64,000 bases of DNA from Kibdelosporangium banguiense (lineage in GTDB: Bacteria > Actinomycetota > Actinomycetes > Mycobacteriales > Pseudonocardiaceae), in the NCBI RefSeq assembly GCF_017876405.1, contig NZ_JAGINW010000001.1:2927203-2991202 (forward strand), given 5' to 3'. Every line of letters begins with the position of its first letter. Within the stretch, counting starts at the first letter, position 1. This document shows positions 38,132 through 46,870 of the stretch, in pieces. The notes beneath the pieces are model-generated. The model was not told where the DNA came from and did not search any database. It saw nothing but the letters and a program-made list of their open reading frames with translations. The position numbers and the translations under genes were made by a program.

Positions 38132-38146
38132 GGGTGCGGAGCACCC
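38132..38146 (+). terminator. short hairpin after idi
   Basis: A 6-bp perfect stem GGGTGC-GGA-GCACCC, 28 nt after the idi stop. It is short and lacks a T-run; a weak TAGAGT (38159) follows that could belong to a secY promoter. Confidence 0.35.
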
Positions 38147-38171
38147 TCAGGAGGCTGTTAGAGTCGAGCTC

Positions 38172-38201
38172 ACGCTTCGGGACAAATCTGCCCCGAAGCG
38201 T
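38172..38201 (+). promoter_or_regulatory. secY leader hairpin
   Basis: A perfect 10-bp stem ACGCTTCGGG/CCCGAAGCGT with a 10-nt loop in the 195-bp idi-secY gap, followed by a smaller GCCGGT/ACCGGC stem and a GCCGGCAGGATGCCGG element near the ribosome-binding site. A structured leader is visible; a regulatory role is inference. Confidence 0.45.
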
Positions 38202-38299
38202 TCCTGGCTTGTCCGGCCAGGCCGTGTTCCCGCCGGTTTGATAGACCGGCCAAGCAAGTCGTTCGCCGGCAGGATGCCGGTGACGCGAGGAGGTCTTGC

Positions 38300-39601
38300 G
38301 TGCTAGGCGCCTTCCGCTCGGCTCTCGCGACGCCGGATCTGCGCAAGAAGATCCTGTTCACACTCGGGATCATTGTGCTGTACCGGGTGGGAGCACTTCT
38401 GCCATCACCGGGCGTGTCATACCCGAACGTGCAGAAATGTCTGGCCAACGTCCAGCAGGACGGCATCTACTCACTGCTGAACCTGTTCAGCGGTGGTGCG
38501 CTGCTCCAGCTGTCCGTTTTCGCGCTGGGCATCATGCCCTACATCACCGCGAGCATCATCATCCAGCTGCTCACCGTGGTCATCCCGCGGTTCGAGCAGC
38601 TGAAGAAGGAAGGCCAGGCGGGCCAGGGCAAACTGACCCAGTACACCCGCTACCTGACCATCGCGCTGGCGATCCTGCAGGCCACCGGCATCGTCGCGCT
38701 GGCCGACCGCGGTCAGCTGTTCGGCGACTGCCAGGAAGACATCATCCCGGCCGACGGCATCTTCACGCTGATCCTCATCGTCACCACGATGACCGCCGGT
38801 ACGGCCGTCATCATGTGGCTGGGCGAGCTGATCACCGAGCGCGGCATCGGCAACGGCATGTCGCTGCTGATGTTCGTCAACATCGCGGCCCGCATCCCGG
38901 CTGAGGGCGCGATCATCTGGAGCAAGGGCCCGATCACCTTCACCGTGATCTGCCTGTTCGGTCTCGCGATCATCGCCAGCGTCGTGTTCATGGAGCAGGG
39001 CCAGCGCCGGATCCCGGTCCAGTACGCCAAGCGCATGATCGGCCGCCGCATGTACGGCGGGACCTCGACCTACCTGCCGCTGAAGGTCAACCAGGCCGGC
39101 GTCATCCCGGTGATCTTCGCGTCCTCGCTGCTCTACCTGCCGGACCTGATCTCCCGGCTGATCGGCACCAACCAGGACTCCGGCTGGCAGCGCTGGATCA
39201 ACCAGTACCTGGTGCAGCAGAACAGCTGGGTGCACATCCTGGTGTACTTCTCGCTGATCATCTTCTTCACGTACTTCTACATCACGATCACGTTCAACGT
39301 GAATGAACGTGCTGAGGAGATGCGGAAGTTCGGTGGGTTCATCCCTGGCATCCGGCCAGGACGTCCAACCTCGGAATACCTGAGTTTCGTGCTGAGCCGC
39401 ATCACCCTGCCCGGCTCGATCTACCTTGGTGTCATCGCGATCCTGCCGAACTTCTTCTTGTCGGTGACAGGATCCGGGAACAACCAGAACTTCCCGTTCG
39501 GTGGTACCGCGGTACTGATCATGGTCGGCGTCGGCCTCGACACCGTGAAGCAGATCGAGAGCCAGCTCATGCAACGTAACTACGAAGGGTTCCTCAGGTG
39601 A
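38300..39601 (+). CDS. secY: Sec translocase subunit SecY
   Basis: A 433-aa protein with about ten transmembrane helices, the central channel of the Sec translocon. The N-terminus [19 protein letters not shown] and the segment [15 protein letters not shown] are typical. The GTG at 38300 follows CGAGGAGG. Its TGA overlaps the adk GTG (GTGA). Confidence 0.97.
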   Translation: MLGAFRSALATPDLRKKILFTLGIIVLYRVGALLPSPGVSYPNVQKCLANVQQDGIYSLLNLFSGGALLQLSVFALGIMPYITASIIIQLLTVVIPRFEQLKKEGQAGQGKLTQYTRYLTIALAILQATGIVALADRGQLFGDCQEDIIPADGIFTLILIVTTMTAGTAVIMWLGELITERGIGNGMSLLMFVNIAARIPAEGAIIWSKGPITFTVICLFGLAIIASVVFMEQGQRRIPVQYAKRMIGRRMYGGTSTYLPLKVNQAGVIPVIFASSLLYLPDLISRLIGTNQDSGWQRWINQYLVQQNSWVHILVYFSLIIFFTYFYITITFNVNERAEEMRKFGGFIPGIRPGRPTSEYLSFVLSRITLPGSIYLGVIAILPNFFLSVTGSGNNQNFPFGGTAVLIMVGVGLDTVKQIESQLMQRNYEGFLR

Positions 39602-40146
39602 CACGACTCGTTCTGGTCGGCCCGCCAGGCGCGGGCAAGGGCACGCAGGCCGGGACGCTCAGCGAGAAGCTCGGCGTGCCACACATCTCGACCGGGGATC
39701 TGTTCCGTGCCCACATCGGGGACGGGACAGAGCTCGGCCGCAGCGTCCAGGGCTTCCTGGACGAGGGCAAGCTCGTGCCCGACGAGGTCACCAACGAGAT
39801 GGTCCGCGAGCGGCTGGCGGACGAGGACACCGCGGGCGGGTTCATCCTCGACGGTTTCCCTCGCAACATCGCTCAGGCCGAGGTGCTCGACAAGATCCTC
39901 GCCGAGTCCGGACAGAAGCTGGACGCGGTCGTCTCGTTCCAGATCGACGAGGACGTGGTGGTCGCCCGGCTGCTCGGCCGCGGCCGCAAGGACGACAACG
40001 AGGAAGTCATCCGGCACCGCCAGCACGTGTACCGCTCCGAGACCGAGCCCTTGCTGAACTACTACCGCGACATCGTGCTGACGATCGACGCGGTCGGCGA
40101 GGTCAACGAGGTCACCAACCGCGTGCTCAACGCCCTGGACAAGTGA
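39598..40146 (+). CDS. adk: adenylate kinase
   Basis: A 182-aa enzyme with P-loop GPPGAGKGT (8-16), [11 protein letters not shown] and [13 protein letters not shown] motifs. It is of the short-LID class common in actinobacteria. Start GTG overlaps secY; end overlaps map by 4 bases (GTGA), so the three genes are one coupled operon. Confidence 0.97.
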   Translation: MTRLVLVGPPGAGKGTQAGTLSEKLGVPHISTGDLFRAHIGDGTELGRSVQGFLDEGKLVPDEVTNEMVRERLADEDTAGGFILDGFPRNIAQAEVLDKILAESGQKLDAVVSFQIDEDVVVARLLGRGRKDDNEEVIRHRQHVYRSETEPLLNYYRDIVLTIDAVGEVNEVTNRVLNALDK

Positions 40147-40961
40147 CCAGAGGTGGAGTGCTCGGCTTGTTGCGCGGGCGCCGGACGATGATCGAGATCA
40201 AGTCCCGTGGCGAACTCGAGGCGATGCGTGCGGCGGGAATCGTCGTGGCACGTACCCTCGCCCTGGTCTCCGAGGCGGTCAAACCCGGCATAAGCACGGC
40301 CGAGCTGGACGAGATCGCCGAACAGTCGATCAGGGACGCGGGCGCGATCCCGTCGTTCAAGGGCTATCACGGCTTCCCGGCGTCGATCTGCGCCTCGGTG
40401 AACGAGCAGGTGGTCCACGGCATCCCGGCGGCATCGCAGGTGCTGGCCGAGGGCGACCTGATCTCCATCGACTGCGGCGCGATCCTCGACGGCTGGCACG
40501 GCGACGCAGCCGTGACAGTCTCGGCCGGCGCCATGCGCCCCGAGGACAAGGCCCTCTCCGAGGCCACCCGCGCCTCGATGTACGCAGGCGCCGAGGCCCT
40601 GGTCCCGGGCGCCCGCCTCTCGGACGTCTCGCACGCCATCGAGCAGTCCATCCTCGCTTCGGCCCGCGCCAACGGCGTGAAGTACGGAATCATCAAGGAC
40701 TACGGCGGCCACGGCATCGGCACCGAGATGCACATGGAGCCCTTCCTCTCCAACTACGGCAAACCCGGCAAAGGCCCCCGCCTGGTCACCGGTATGGCCA
40801 TCGCCGTCGAACCCATGCTCACCCTCGGCGGCAACAAGACAGCCGAACTCGACGACGGCTGGACCGTGGTGACCCTCGACGAGTCCCGCGCCGCCCACTG
40901 GGAGCACAGCGTCGCCATCACCGACGACGGCCCCTGGATCCTCACAGCCCCCGAGGACTGA
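40143..40961 (+). CDS. map: methionine aminopeptidase, type I
   Basis: A 272-aa metalloprotease removing the initiator Met. Metal ligands are present: [17 protein letters not shown] (two Asp), GHGIGTEMH (His), VAVEPM (Glu) and WEHSVAI (Glu). The GTG at 40143 overlaps the adk stop; an ATG at 40188 would give 257 aa and is also plausible. Confidence 0.95.
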   Translation: MTRGGVLGLLRGRRTMIEIKSRGELEAMRAAGIVVARTLALVSEAVKPGISTAELDEIAEQSIRDAGAIPSFKGYHGFPASICASVNEQVVHGIPAASQVLAEGDLISIDCGAILDGWHGDAAVTVSAGAMRPEDKALSEATRASMYAGAEALVPGARLSDVSHAIEQSILASARANGVKYGIIKDYGGHGIGTEMHMEPFLSNYGKPGKGPRLVTGMAIAVEPMLTLGGNKTAELDDGWTVVTLDESRAAHWEHSVAITDDGPWILTAPED

Positions 40962-40968
40962 GTTTTGC

Positions 40969-41017
40969 CCCCAATGTGGCATTGGTGGCATGCGATGTCC
41001 CCAATGCCACATTGGGG
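40969..41017. repeat. paired short palindromes (REPIN-like element)
   Basis: CCCCAATGTGGCATTGG (40969-40985) and its exact complement CCAATGCCACATTGGGG (41001-41017) form a 17-bp hairpin arm pair with a 15-nt loop. Each arm is itself an imperfect palindrome (CCCCAATG-n3-CATTGGGG, exact in the second). Two inverted copies of a short palindrome define a REPIN-type element. It begins 8 nt after map and may also act as its terminator. Confidence 0.6.
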
Positions 41018-41029
41018 ACATACCTAAGG

Positions 41030-41052
41030 CGGGTGCTCTGCGCGAGCACCCG
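41030..41052. terminator. second hairpin after map
   Basis: A 9-bp perfect stem CGGGTGCTC-TGCGC-GAGCACCCG, 12 nt after the REPIN-like element, without T-run. The remaining gap to 41277 has a GTAGGG/CCCTAC stem (41213-41228) but no supported gene. Confidence 0.45.
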
Positions 41053-41277
41053 ACCGGGGTGAGTCCCGCGAAAGAACCCCATATTCACCGCCTGACGCGC
41101 CGAATCTCTGATCATATTCGCCTGGTACGCACGCTCTAATGACTGAGTGTGACGCTGTGGTGACGAGGGGTGACGGCGGTGCATATGGCGCCTGTTCTCG
41201 GATGCCAGTGAGGTAGGGGCAGCCCTACCAAAAGCGTAGGGATTGCGCCATCCACCTGCGGGTCTGGGTGGAGAAGC

Positions 41278-41700
41278 ATGGTTGGGGTGACTGATGACTT
41301 CGCGCCGGACCTGATTCGCGTGACTGACATTGACCGCAAGGCGATGGAAGCGCGCCTGCGGGTGGCCCATACGAACGGCAGCCTTACACTCGATGAGCTG
41401 GACGAACGCCTGGCCGTGCTCTGGCAGACGAAGACGCGTGGGGATCTGGCCGCCTTGGTGAGGGACCTGCCGCCGCCTGCGCCGCCTCCTCCGCTTGCGA
41501 AGCCGAACCATGCACGAACAACCATGAAAGTTCTGACGGCGATCTGGTTGAGTGTGAGTGCCGTCAATCTGATCATCTGGCTGATGGTGTCGATGATCAG
41601 CTTCGACGTCGCCTATCCCTGGTTCCTGTGGCCGATGCTGCCTCCTGGGGCTGTGCTGGGGGTGCTGTGGTGGCTAGGGGTGGGGCGAAGCCGCAGCTAG
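41278..41700 (+). CDS. DUF1707 domain membrane protein
   Basis: A 140-aa protein: an N-terminal DUF1707 (SHOCT-like) domain (about residues 13-65; IRVTDIDRKAMEARLRVAH, GSLTLDELDERL, TRGDLAALVRDLP), a Pro stretch and two transmembrane helices (about 84-135). These are common in actinobacteria; the role is unknown. Start ATG at 41278; a start at 41293 is also possible. Confidence 0.8.
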   Translation: MVGVTDDFAPDLIRVTDIDRKAMEARLRVAHTNGSLTLDELDERLAVLWQTKTRGDLAALVRDLPPPAPPPPLAKPNHARTTMKVLTAIWLSVSAVNLIIWLMVSMISFDVAYPWFLWPMLPPGAVLGVLWWLGVGRSRS

Positions 41701-41710
41701 CACCCCCGAT

Positions 41711-41739
41711 TTGGGGACCCTCGACCGGGTGCGTACACT
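41711..41739 (+). promoter_or_regulatory. infA operon promoter
   Basis: TTGGGG (41711-41716) and TACACT (41734-41739) with exactly 17 bp between them. A GGCGC/GCGCC stem (41747-41763) and a TTTTTT run (41780-41785) follow in the leader and could form an attenuator. Confidence 0.6.
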
Positions 41740-41858
41740 TGGCTGGTGGCGCGCTCGTAGCGCCGGTCTCGTTGTGCGGTTTTTTCAAACGAACCCTCGC
41801 GTGCCCGGTACGGCCGCGTCCAGTACGAAGTTAGTCACCGTCACGAAACGCGGAGGAC

Positions 41859-42080
41859 ATGGGCAAGAAGGACGGGGCCATCGAAGTCGAGGGTCGCGTG
41901 GTCGAACCCCTCCCCAACGCGATGTTTCGCGTTGAGTTGGAGAACGGTCACAAGGTCCTCGCGCACATCAGCGGGAAAATGCGGCAGCACTACATCCGTA
42001 TTTTGCCGGAGGACCGGGTGGTCGTGGAGCTCTCGCCCTACGACTTGTCCCGCGGGCGCATCGTCTACCGCTACAAGTAG
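41859..42080 (+). CDS. infA: translation initiation factor IF-1
   Basis: A 73-aa OB-fold protein ([35 protein letters not shown]). It opens the alpha-type operon together with rpmJ, rpsM, rpsK, rpsD, rpoA and rplQ. The Shine-Dalgarno is GGAGGACAT. Confidence 0.97.
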   Translation: MGKKDGAIEVEGRVVEPLPNAMFRVELENGHKVLAHISGKMRQHYIRILPEDRVVVELSPYDLSRGRIVYRYK

Positions 42081-42115
42081 TGACCTCCACCAGGCCCAAA
42101 CAGGAGAGCTGAGGC

Positions 42116-42229
42116 GTGAAGGTCCAGCCGAGCGTCAAGAAGATCTGCGACAAGTGCAAAGTGATCCGCCGTCACGGCCGGGTCATGGTGATCTGCGAGA
42201 ACCTGCGCCACAAGCAGCGTCAGGGCTGA
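42116..42229 (+). CDS. rpmJ: 50S ribosomal protein L36, zinc-binding form
   Basis: A 37-aa protein ([17 protein letters not shown]) with a CxxC ... C ... H zinc site, the C-plus form. The GTG at 42116 follows GAGAGCTGAGGC. It is the standard neighbour of infA and is too short for typical ORF cut-offs. Confidence 0.96.
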   Translation: MKVQPSVKKICDKCKVIRRHGRVMVICENLRHKQRQG

Positions 42230-42264
42230 TCAGGCACCACGCAAAAGAGGACCTCCTATGACCT

Positions 42265-42309
42265 GCCCGATCACACGGATCGGGCGTACCCCCGGACTTC
42301 AGGCCGGGG
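42265..42309 (+). other. two-hairpin leader before rpsM with possible 20-codon peptide
   Basis: The 157-bp rpmJ-rpsM gap contains GCCCGAT-n7-ATCGGGC (42265-42285) and CCCCGG-n8-CCGGGG (42290-42309). An ATG at 42258 behind GAGGACCTCCT opens a 20-codon frame ending TAA at 42318-42320. It could be an attenuator leader; there is no other gene in the gap. Confidence 0.35.
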
Positions 42310-42386
42310 CCCGGGCTTAACAGACGAGTCGGCCCGGGACGGTCAGGGAGCAGACCTGGAGAAAACTCAAAGGAGACATCGCCGAA

Positions 42387-42767
42387 ATGGCACGACTCGC
42401 TGGCGTAGACCTCCCCCGCGAGAAGCGGTTGGAGATCGCGCTGACCTACATCTTTGGCATCGGGCGTACCCGTTCCAAGGAACTTCTCGTCGCGACCGAG
42501 CTCAGCCCGGACCTGCGCGTGAAGGACCTGTCGGACGACGACATCCTGAAGCTGCGCGACTACATCGAGAACAACTTCAAGGTGGAGGGTGACCTTCGCC
42601 GCGAGGTGCAGGCCGACATTCGCCGGAAGATGGAGATCGGCTGCTACGAGGGCCTGCGGTGGCGCCGCGGTCTGCCAGTGCGCGGACAGCGCACCAAGAC
42701 CAACGCCCGTACGCGCAAGGGTCCCAAGAAGACGGTCGCCGGTAAGAAGAAGGCCGGAAAGAAGTGA
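42387..42767 (+). CDS. rpsM: 30S ribosomal protein S13
   Basis: A 126-aa head protein ([39 protein letters not shown]). The Shine-Dalgarno is AAAGGAGA. Unusually, 200 bp separate it from rpsK, normally an almost adjacent gene. Confidence 0.97.
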   Translation: MARLAGVDLPREKRLEIALTYIFGIGRTRSKELLVATELSPDLRVKDLSDDDILKLRDYIENNFKVEGDLRREVQADIRRKMEIGCYEGLRWRRGLPVRGQRTKTNARTRKGPKKTVAGKKKAGKK

Positions 42768-42952
42768 GCCAGTACTGCGGTCGGACGCTCAAGCTCGTCA
42801 CGCAGTCGCGGCGTGGCCGGTCCGCCATGCGGGCCACCCTCGTCGCCCCGCAGAACGCCCGCCCAGAGGCGCTGCGGGACCTGTATCTCGACGCCGGTAC
42901 TCGTATCCGGCGCGGGAATGCCGCTCCTTCAACCACTCGCGCATCCAAGTAG
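42764..42952 (+). CDS. candidate 62-aa basic protein in the rpsM-rpsK gap
   Basis: A GTG overlapping the rpsM stop (GTGA) opens a 62-codon frame that fills the gap and ends in the TAG of the rpsK ribosome-binding site (TAGGAGA). Counting by hand, 48 of 61 codons after the start end in G or C (about 79 percent), against 67 and 63 percent in the other two forward frames, which favours coding. The peptide is Arg-rich with no recognised motif. It could equally be spacer; confidence is low. Confidence 0.35.
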   Translation: MSQYCGRTLKLVTQSRRGRSAMRATLVAPQNARPEALRDLYLDAGTRIRRGNAAPSTTRASK

Positions 42953-42967
42953 GAGAAACCCGAAGCA

Positions 42968-43372
42968 ATGCCACCCAAGTCGCGTACTGGCGCCGTCAAG
43001 AAGGTGCGGCGCAAGGAAAAGAAGAACATCTCGCACGGGCATGCTCACATCAAGAGCACGTTCAACAACACCATCGTCTCGATCACCGACCCGCAGGGCA
43101 ACGTGATCAGCTGGGCCTCCAGCGGCCACGTGGGCTTCAAGGGCTCGCGTAAGTCGACGCCGTTCGCCGCGCAGATGGCCGCGGAGAACGCCGCGCGCAA
43201 GGCCGCCGAGCACGGCATGAAGAAGGTCGACGTGTTCGTCAAGGGCCCGGGTTCCGGTCGGGAGACCGCGATCCGTTCGCTGCAGGCAGCCGGCCTCGAG
43301 GTCGGCACGATCCAGGACGTGACCCCGCAGCCCCACAACGGCTGCCGCCCGCCCAAGCGGCGCCGGGTCTGA
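42968..43372 (+). CDS. rpsK: 30S ribosomal protein S11
   Basis: A 134-aa platform protein contacting mRNA near the exit channel ([33 protein letters not shown] end). Complete and typical. Confidence 0.97.
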   Translation: MPPKSRTGAVKKVRRKEKKNISHGHAHIKSTFNNTIVSITDPQGNVISWASSGHVGFKGSRKSTPFAAQMAAENAARKAAEHGMKKVDVFVKGPGSGRETAIRSLQAAGLEVGTIQDVTPQPHNGCRPPKRRRV

Positions 43373-43395
43373 GGCACGGGGAGGAGTAAGAACAG

Positions 43396-44001
43396 ATGGC
43401 TCGTTACACCGGACCTGCCACGCGCAAGTCGCGTCGGCTCAAGGTTGACCTCGTCGGCGGCGACCAGGCTTTCGAGCGCCGCCCGTATCCGCCCGGCCAG
43501 CACGGCCGCGGCCGGATCAAGGAGAGCGAGTACCTGCTCCAGCTGCAGGAGAAGCAGAAGGCGCGCTTCACCTACGGCGTTCTGGAGCGTCAGTTCCGCA
43601 AGTACTACGAAGAGGCTGTCCGCCAGCAGGGCAAGACCGGTGAGGTCCTGCTGCAGCTGCTGGAGTCCCGTTTGGACAACGTCGTGTACCGCGCGGGCCT
43701 GGCTCGCACCCGGCGTCAGGCGCGTCAGCTCGTGAGCCACGGCCACTTCGTGGTCAACGGCAAGCGCGTGAACGTCCCCAGCTTCCAGGTGACCAAGTTC
43801 GACATCATCGACGTCAAGCCGAAGTCGATGCCGACGCTGCCCTTCGAGGTGGCCAAGGCGACCTTCGGTGACCGGCCGATCCCGGCCTGGCTGCAGGTCG
43901 TGCCGTCGAACCTGCGGATCCTCGTGCACCAGCGGCCGGAGCGGGCGCAGATCGACACGCCCGTCCAGGAGCAGCTGATCGTCGAGTTCTACTCGAAGTA
44001 A
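43396..44001 (+). CDS. rpsD: 30S ribosomal protein S4
   Basis: A 201-aa primary 16S rRNA binder with an S4 RNA-binding domain ([20 protein letters not shown]). No N-terminal zinc Cys cluster is present, so it is the C-minus form. In E. coli S4 represses the alpha operon. The Shine-Dalgarno is GGGGAGGAGTAAG. Confidence 0.97.
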   Translation: MARYTGPATRKSRRLKVDLVGGDQAFERRPYPPGQHGRGRIKESEYLLQLQEKQKARFTYGVLERQFRKYYEEAVRQQGKTGEVLLQLLESRLDNVVYRAGLARTRRQARQLVSHGHFVVNGKRVNVPSFQVTKFDIIDVKPKSMPTLPFEVAKATFGDRPIPAWLQVVPSNLRILVHQRPERAQIDTPVQEQLIVEFYSK

Positions 44002-44011
44002 TGGCTTAAGT

Positions 44012-44038
44012 GGCCCGGCGTTCCGATAGCGCCGGGCC
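44012..44038 (+). terminator. rpsD-rpoA intergenic hairpin
   Basis: A 9-bp perfect stem GGCCCGGCG/CGCCGGGCC with a 9-nt loop, 10 nt after the rpsD stop, followed only by a weak T-poor tail. It probably modulates, rather than ends, transcription into rpoA. Confidence 0.5.
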
Positions 44039-44089
44039 TCCCGTTCCAGGCATCAAATAGCGGGTGCCTCAGGAAAGGAAACGAACGAA

Positions 44090-45145
44090 GTGCTTATCTC
44101 TCAGCGTCCAAGCCTTGCCGAAGAGCCGGTAGGCGAGACTCGTTCCCGGTTCGTCATCGAGCCGCTGGAGCCGGGTTTCGGTTACACGCTCGGCAACTCG
44201 CTGCGCCGGACCCTGCTGTCCTCGATCCCGGGGGCGGCGGTCACCAGCATCCGCATCGACGGCGTGCTGCACGAGTTCACCACCGTTCCAGGGGTGAAGG
44301 AGGATGTCACCGACATCATCCTGAACCTCAAGGAGCTCGTCGTCTCGTCCGAAGAGGACGAGCCGGTCACCATGTACCTGCGCAAGCAGGGCCCCGGTGA
44401 GGTCACCGCCGGCGACATCGTGCCCCCGGCCGGTGTCACGGTGCACAACCCCGATCTGCACATCGCCACGCTGAACGGCAAGGGCAAGCTGGAGATCGAG
44501 CTGGTGGTCGAGCGGGGCCGTGGTTACGTGCCCGCGGTGCAGAACAAGCAGGCGGGTGCCGAGATCGGCCGGATCCCGGTCGACTCGATCTACTCGCCGG
44601 TGCTGAAGGTGACCTACAAGGTCGAGGCGACCCGTGTCGAGCAGCGCACGGACTTCGACAAGCTGATCCTGGACGTGGAGTCCAAGCCGTCGATCACCCC
44701 GCGGGACGCGGTGGCGTCGGCGGGCAAGACCCTGGTCGAGCTGTTCGGCCTGGCCCGTGAGCTGAACGTCGACGCGGAGGGCATCGAGATCGGCCCGTCG
44801 CCCGCCGAGGCGGACACGATCGCGGCCTACGCCATGCCGATCGAGGACCTTGACCTGACGGTGCGGTCCTACAACTGCCTCAAGCGCGAGGGCATCCACA
44901 CCGTGGGTGAGCTCGTTTCGCGCAGCGAGGCGGACCTGCTGGACATCCGCAACTTCGGTGCGAAGTCGATCGACGAGGTCAAGATGAAGCTCGTCAGCCT
45001 CGGCCTCGCGCTCAAGGACAGCCCGCCCGGGTTCGACCCGACCGCGGCCGCCTCCGACTACCCGACCGAGGGTGCGTGGGCGGACACGAGCGTGGACACG
45101 AGCCACGACGACGGCCAGGACTACGCCGAGACAGAGCAGCTCTGA
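44090..45145 (+). CDS. rpoA: DNA-directed RNA polymerase subunit alpha
   Basis: A 351-aa subunit: N-terminal dimerisation domain ([20 protein letters not shown]) and C-terminal promoter/activator-binding domain ([37 protein letters not shown]), followed by a short acidic tail. The GTG follows AGGAAAGGAAACG. Confidence 0.98.
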   Translation: MLISQRPSLAEEPVGETRSRFVIEPLEPGFGYTLGNSLRRTLLSSIPGAAVTSIRIDGVLHEFTTVPGVKEDVTDIILNLKELVVSSEEDEPVTMYLRKQGPGEVTAGDIVPPAGVTVHNPDLHIATLNGKGKLEIELVVERGRGYVPAVQNKQAGAEIGRIPVDSIYSPVLKVTYKVEATRVEQRTDFDKLILDVESKPSITPRDAVASAGKTLVELFGLARELNVDAEGIEIGPSPAEADTIAAYAMPIEDLDLTVRSYNCLKREGIHTVGELVSRSEADLLDIRNFGAKSIDEVKMKLVSLGLALKDSPPGFDPTAAASDYPTEGAWADTSVDTSHDDGQDYAETEQL

Positions 45146-45186
45146 AGCCCCTAGTGGCACGAGAGCACACTTACTAGGAGCAAGGA

Positions 45187-45831
45187 ATGCCCACCCCAAC
45201 GAAGGGCCGCAGGCTCGGCGGGTCTCCGGCGCACGAGCGGCTGCTGCTGGCCAACCTGGCCACTTCGCTGTTCACCCACGGCCGGATCACGACCACCGAG
45301 GCCAAGGCCAAGCGCCTGCGCCCGCTGGCCGAGCGCCTGATCACCAAGGCCAAGAACGCACACCTGGCCAACGAGGAGTACGCCAAGGCGACTCCCGAGG
45401 CCGACCGCAAGGACAAGTACAGCGAGAGCGGGCTGAAGATCAGCCCGGCCGCGCTGCACAACCGTCGTGAGATCACCAAGGTGATCCGCGACAAGGACGT
45501 CGTGCACCGCCTGCTGGCCGAGATCGGCCCGTTCTTCGTGGGTCGCGACGGTGGCTACACCCGGATCGTCAAGACGCTGCCCCGCAAGGGTGACAACGCC
45601 AAGATGGCGATCATCGAGCTGGTCAACGAGAAGACCGTGACCAGCGAGGCGGAGAAGGCCCGCGGCACCAAGTTCGCCAAGGACGAGAAGAAGGCCGAAG
45701 AGCCCAAGGCCGTCCTCGATGAGACCGCGACCGAGGAGACCCCGGCTGAGGAGTCCGCTGAGGACACCACTGCCGAGGCCAAGGCCGACGAGACCGAAGA
45801 GGCGAAGTCCGAGAAGAAGGACGAGTCCTGA
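45187..45831 (+). CDS. rplQ: 50S ribosomal protein L17 with long acidic tail
   Basis: A 214-aa protein whose first 125 residues are canonical L17 ([20 protein letters not shown]). Residues from about 150 form a low-complexity Glu/Ala/Lys/Thr-rich tail of around 60 residues; E. coli L17 is 127 aa. Tails on L17 are common in actinobacteria. Its last bases carry a Shine-Dalgarno (GAAGGA) for the next gene. Confidence 0.97.
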   Translation: MPTPTKGRRLGGSPAHERLLLANLATSLFTHGRITTTEAKAKRLRPLAERLITKAKNAHLANEEYAKATPEADRKDKYSESGLKISPAALHNRREITKVIRDKDVVHRLLAEIGPFFVGRDGGYTRIVKTLPRKGDNAKMAIIELVNEKTVTSEAEKARGTKFAKDEKKAEEPKAVLDETATEETPAEESAEDTTAEAKADETEEAKSEKKDES

Positions 45832-46664
45832 CGGATCAGTTCGACCAGGAGCCCGCTGCCCCCGATGGGGACAGCGGGCTCCTGCGTGTCCGCCTGGACA
45901 TTTCCTACGACGGCACGGATTTCTCAGGCTGGGCGCGCCAGCCGTCCCGCCGGACGGTCTGTGGCGTGCTTGAGGACACTCTCGCGCAGATCTTGCGGGT
46001 TCCGCAGATCCGCCTTACGGTCGCGGGCCGCACAGATGCCGGGGTGCATGCCTCAGGCCAAGTGGCCCATGTGGACCTGGCCGAGGTCCCTGAGCCGTAT
46101 CGGCTCAACCGCGCTTTGCCTGGCGATATCAGGATTCTGGGCGCCCGCGAGGTCCCGTTCGACTTCGACGCCCGATTTTCCGCGCTACGCAGGCATTACA
46201 CGTACCGCGTCTCCGACGCTGTTGTGGAACCGTTGCAGCGCAACCATATTGTCGCCTGGCCACGTCCGCTCGATGTTTCTCTGCTGAACGCGGCGGCGCA
46301 AACCTTGCTGGGAACCCATGATTTCGTCGCCTTCTGCAAACGCCGCGAAGGCGCGACCACGATCCGCGAGCTGCAACGCCTGGAATGGCACAGATCCGAT
46401 GACGTGCTCGTCGCGGAGGTCTCCGCTGACGCGTTCTGCCACTCCATGGTCCGCAGTCTCGTCGGGGCGTTGCTGGCGGTCGGTGAGGGCCGCAAATCCC
46501 CGGACTGGCCGGCCACGCTGCTCACAGCGGAATCCCGCTCCAGCACAGTCACGGTGGCACCGGCGCACGGCCTGATCCTGACCAAGGTGGACTATCCACC
46601 GGACGACCGGCTGGCCGCACGCGCCGCCGAAACCCGCAACGTCCGGACCCTCACCGAGGCATAA
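45828..46664 (+). CDS. truA: tRNA pseudouridine(38-40) synthase TruA, apparently CTG-started
   Basis: The enzyme isomerises uridines 38-40 in the tRNA anticodon arm. Motifs are [17 protein letters not shown] and the catalytic [17 protein letters not shown] (Asp70). No ATG, GTG or TTG lies in frame upstream of the essential YDGTDFSGW segment: the first canonical codon, GTG at 45966, would delete it. CTG at 45828 overlaps the rplQ stop (CTGA), with AAGGA 6 nt upstream, giving 278 aa of normal length. CTG at 45882 is another candidate. A strong hairpin (45846-45884) lies inside the 5' end. The family and frame are sure; the start is inference. Confidence 0.85.
   Translation: MTDQFDQEPAAPDGDSGLLRVRLDISYDGTDFSGWARQPSRRTVCGVLEDTLAQILRVPQIRLTVAGRTDAGVHASGQVAHVDLAEVPEPYRLNRALPGDIRILGAREVPFDFDARFSALRRHYTYRVSDAVVEPLQRNHIVAWPRPLDVSLLNAAAQTLLGTHDFVAFCKRREGATTIRELQRLEWHRSDDVLVAEVSADAFCHSMVRSLVGALLAVGEGRKSPDWPATLLTAESRSSTVTVAPAHGLILTKVDYPPDDRLAARAAETRNVRTLTEA
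45846..45884 (+). terminator. strong hairpin at the rplQ-truA junction
   Basis: CAGGAGCCCGCTG (45846-45858) pairs exactly with CAGCGGGCTCCTG (45872-45884); the loop adds CCCC-GAT-GGGG, for a 17-bp helix with one mismatch. It resembles an rplQ terminator without T-run, but lies within the truA reading frame. Confidence 0.65.
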
Positions 46665-46786
46665 ACCCTGGCCATCCGCATCGCCGACGAACTCGACGCA
46701 CCCGGCCTCACCGCTTGGCCTCCCCGTGCACGACTTCAACTACGGAACGATCGCGACCCCGGCAGCAGTTCCGCCCAAACAAGGTC

Positions 46787-46817
46787 AACCCGTGCGAACG
46801 GACCGTTCGCACGGGTT
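46787..46817. terminator. terminator hairpin between truA and the convergent protease
   Basis: A perfect 13-bp stem AACCCGTGCGAAC/GTTCGCACGGGTT with a 5-nt loop lies between the convergent genes and may serve both. The surrounding gap 46665-46870 has no supported gene. Confidence 0.65.
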
Positions 46818-46823
46818 CGCCGG

Positions 46824-46855
46824 GGGAGGCTCCCGTGCAGGGTCAGGAGCCTCCC
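46824..46855 (-). terminator. terminator hairpin of the first S8 protease
   Basis: A 10-bp perfect stem GGGAGGCTCC/GGAGCCTCCC with a 12-nt loop starts 15 nt beyond the minus-strand protease stop. Confidence 0.6.
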
Positions 46856-46870
46856 TCAGCTTGGCTGCTA

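Noticed and set aside
45966..46664. TruA start at GTG 45966
   Set aside because: It removes the YDGTDFSGW core required for the fold; the frame clearly extends upstream.
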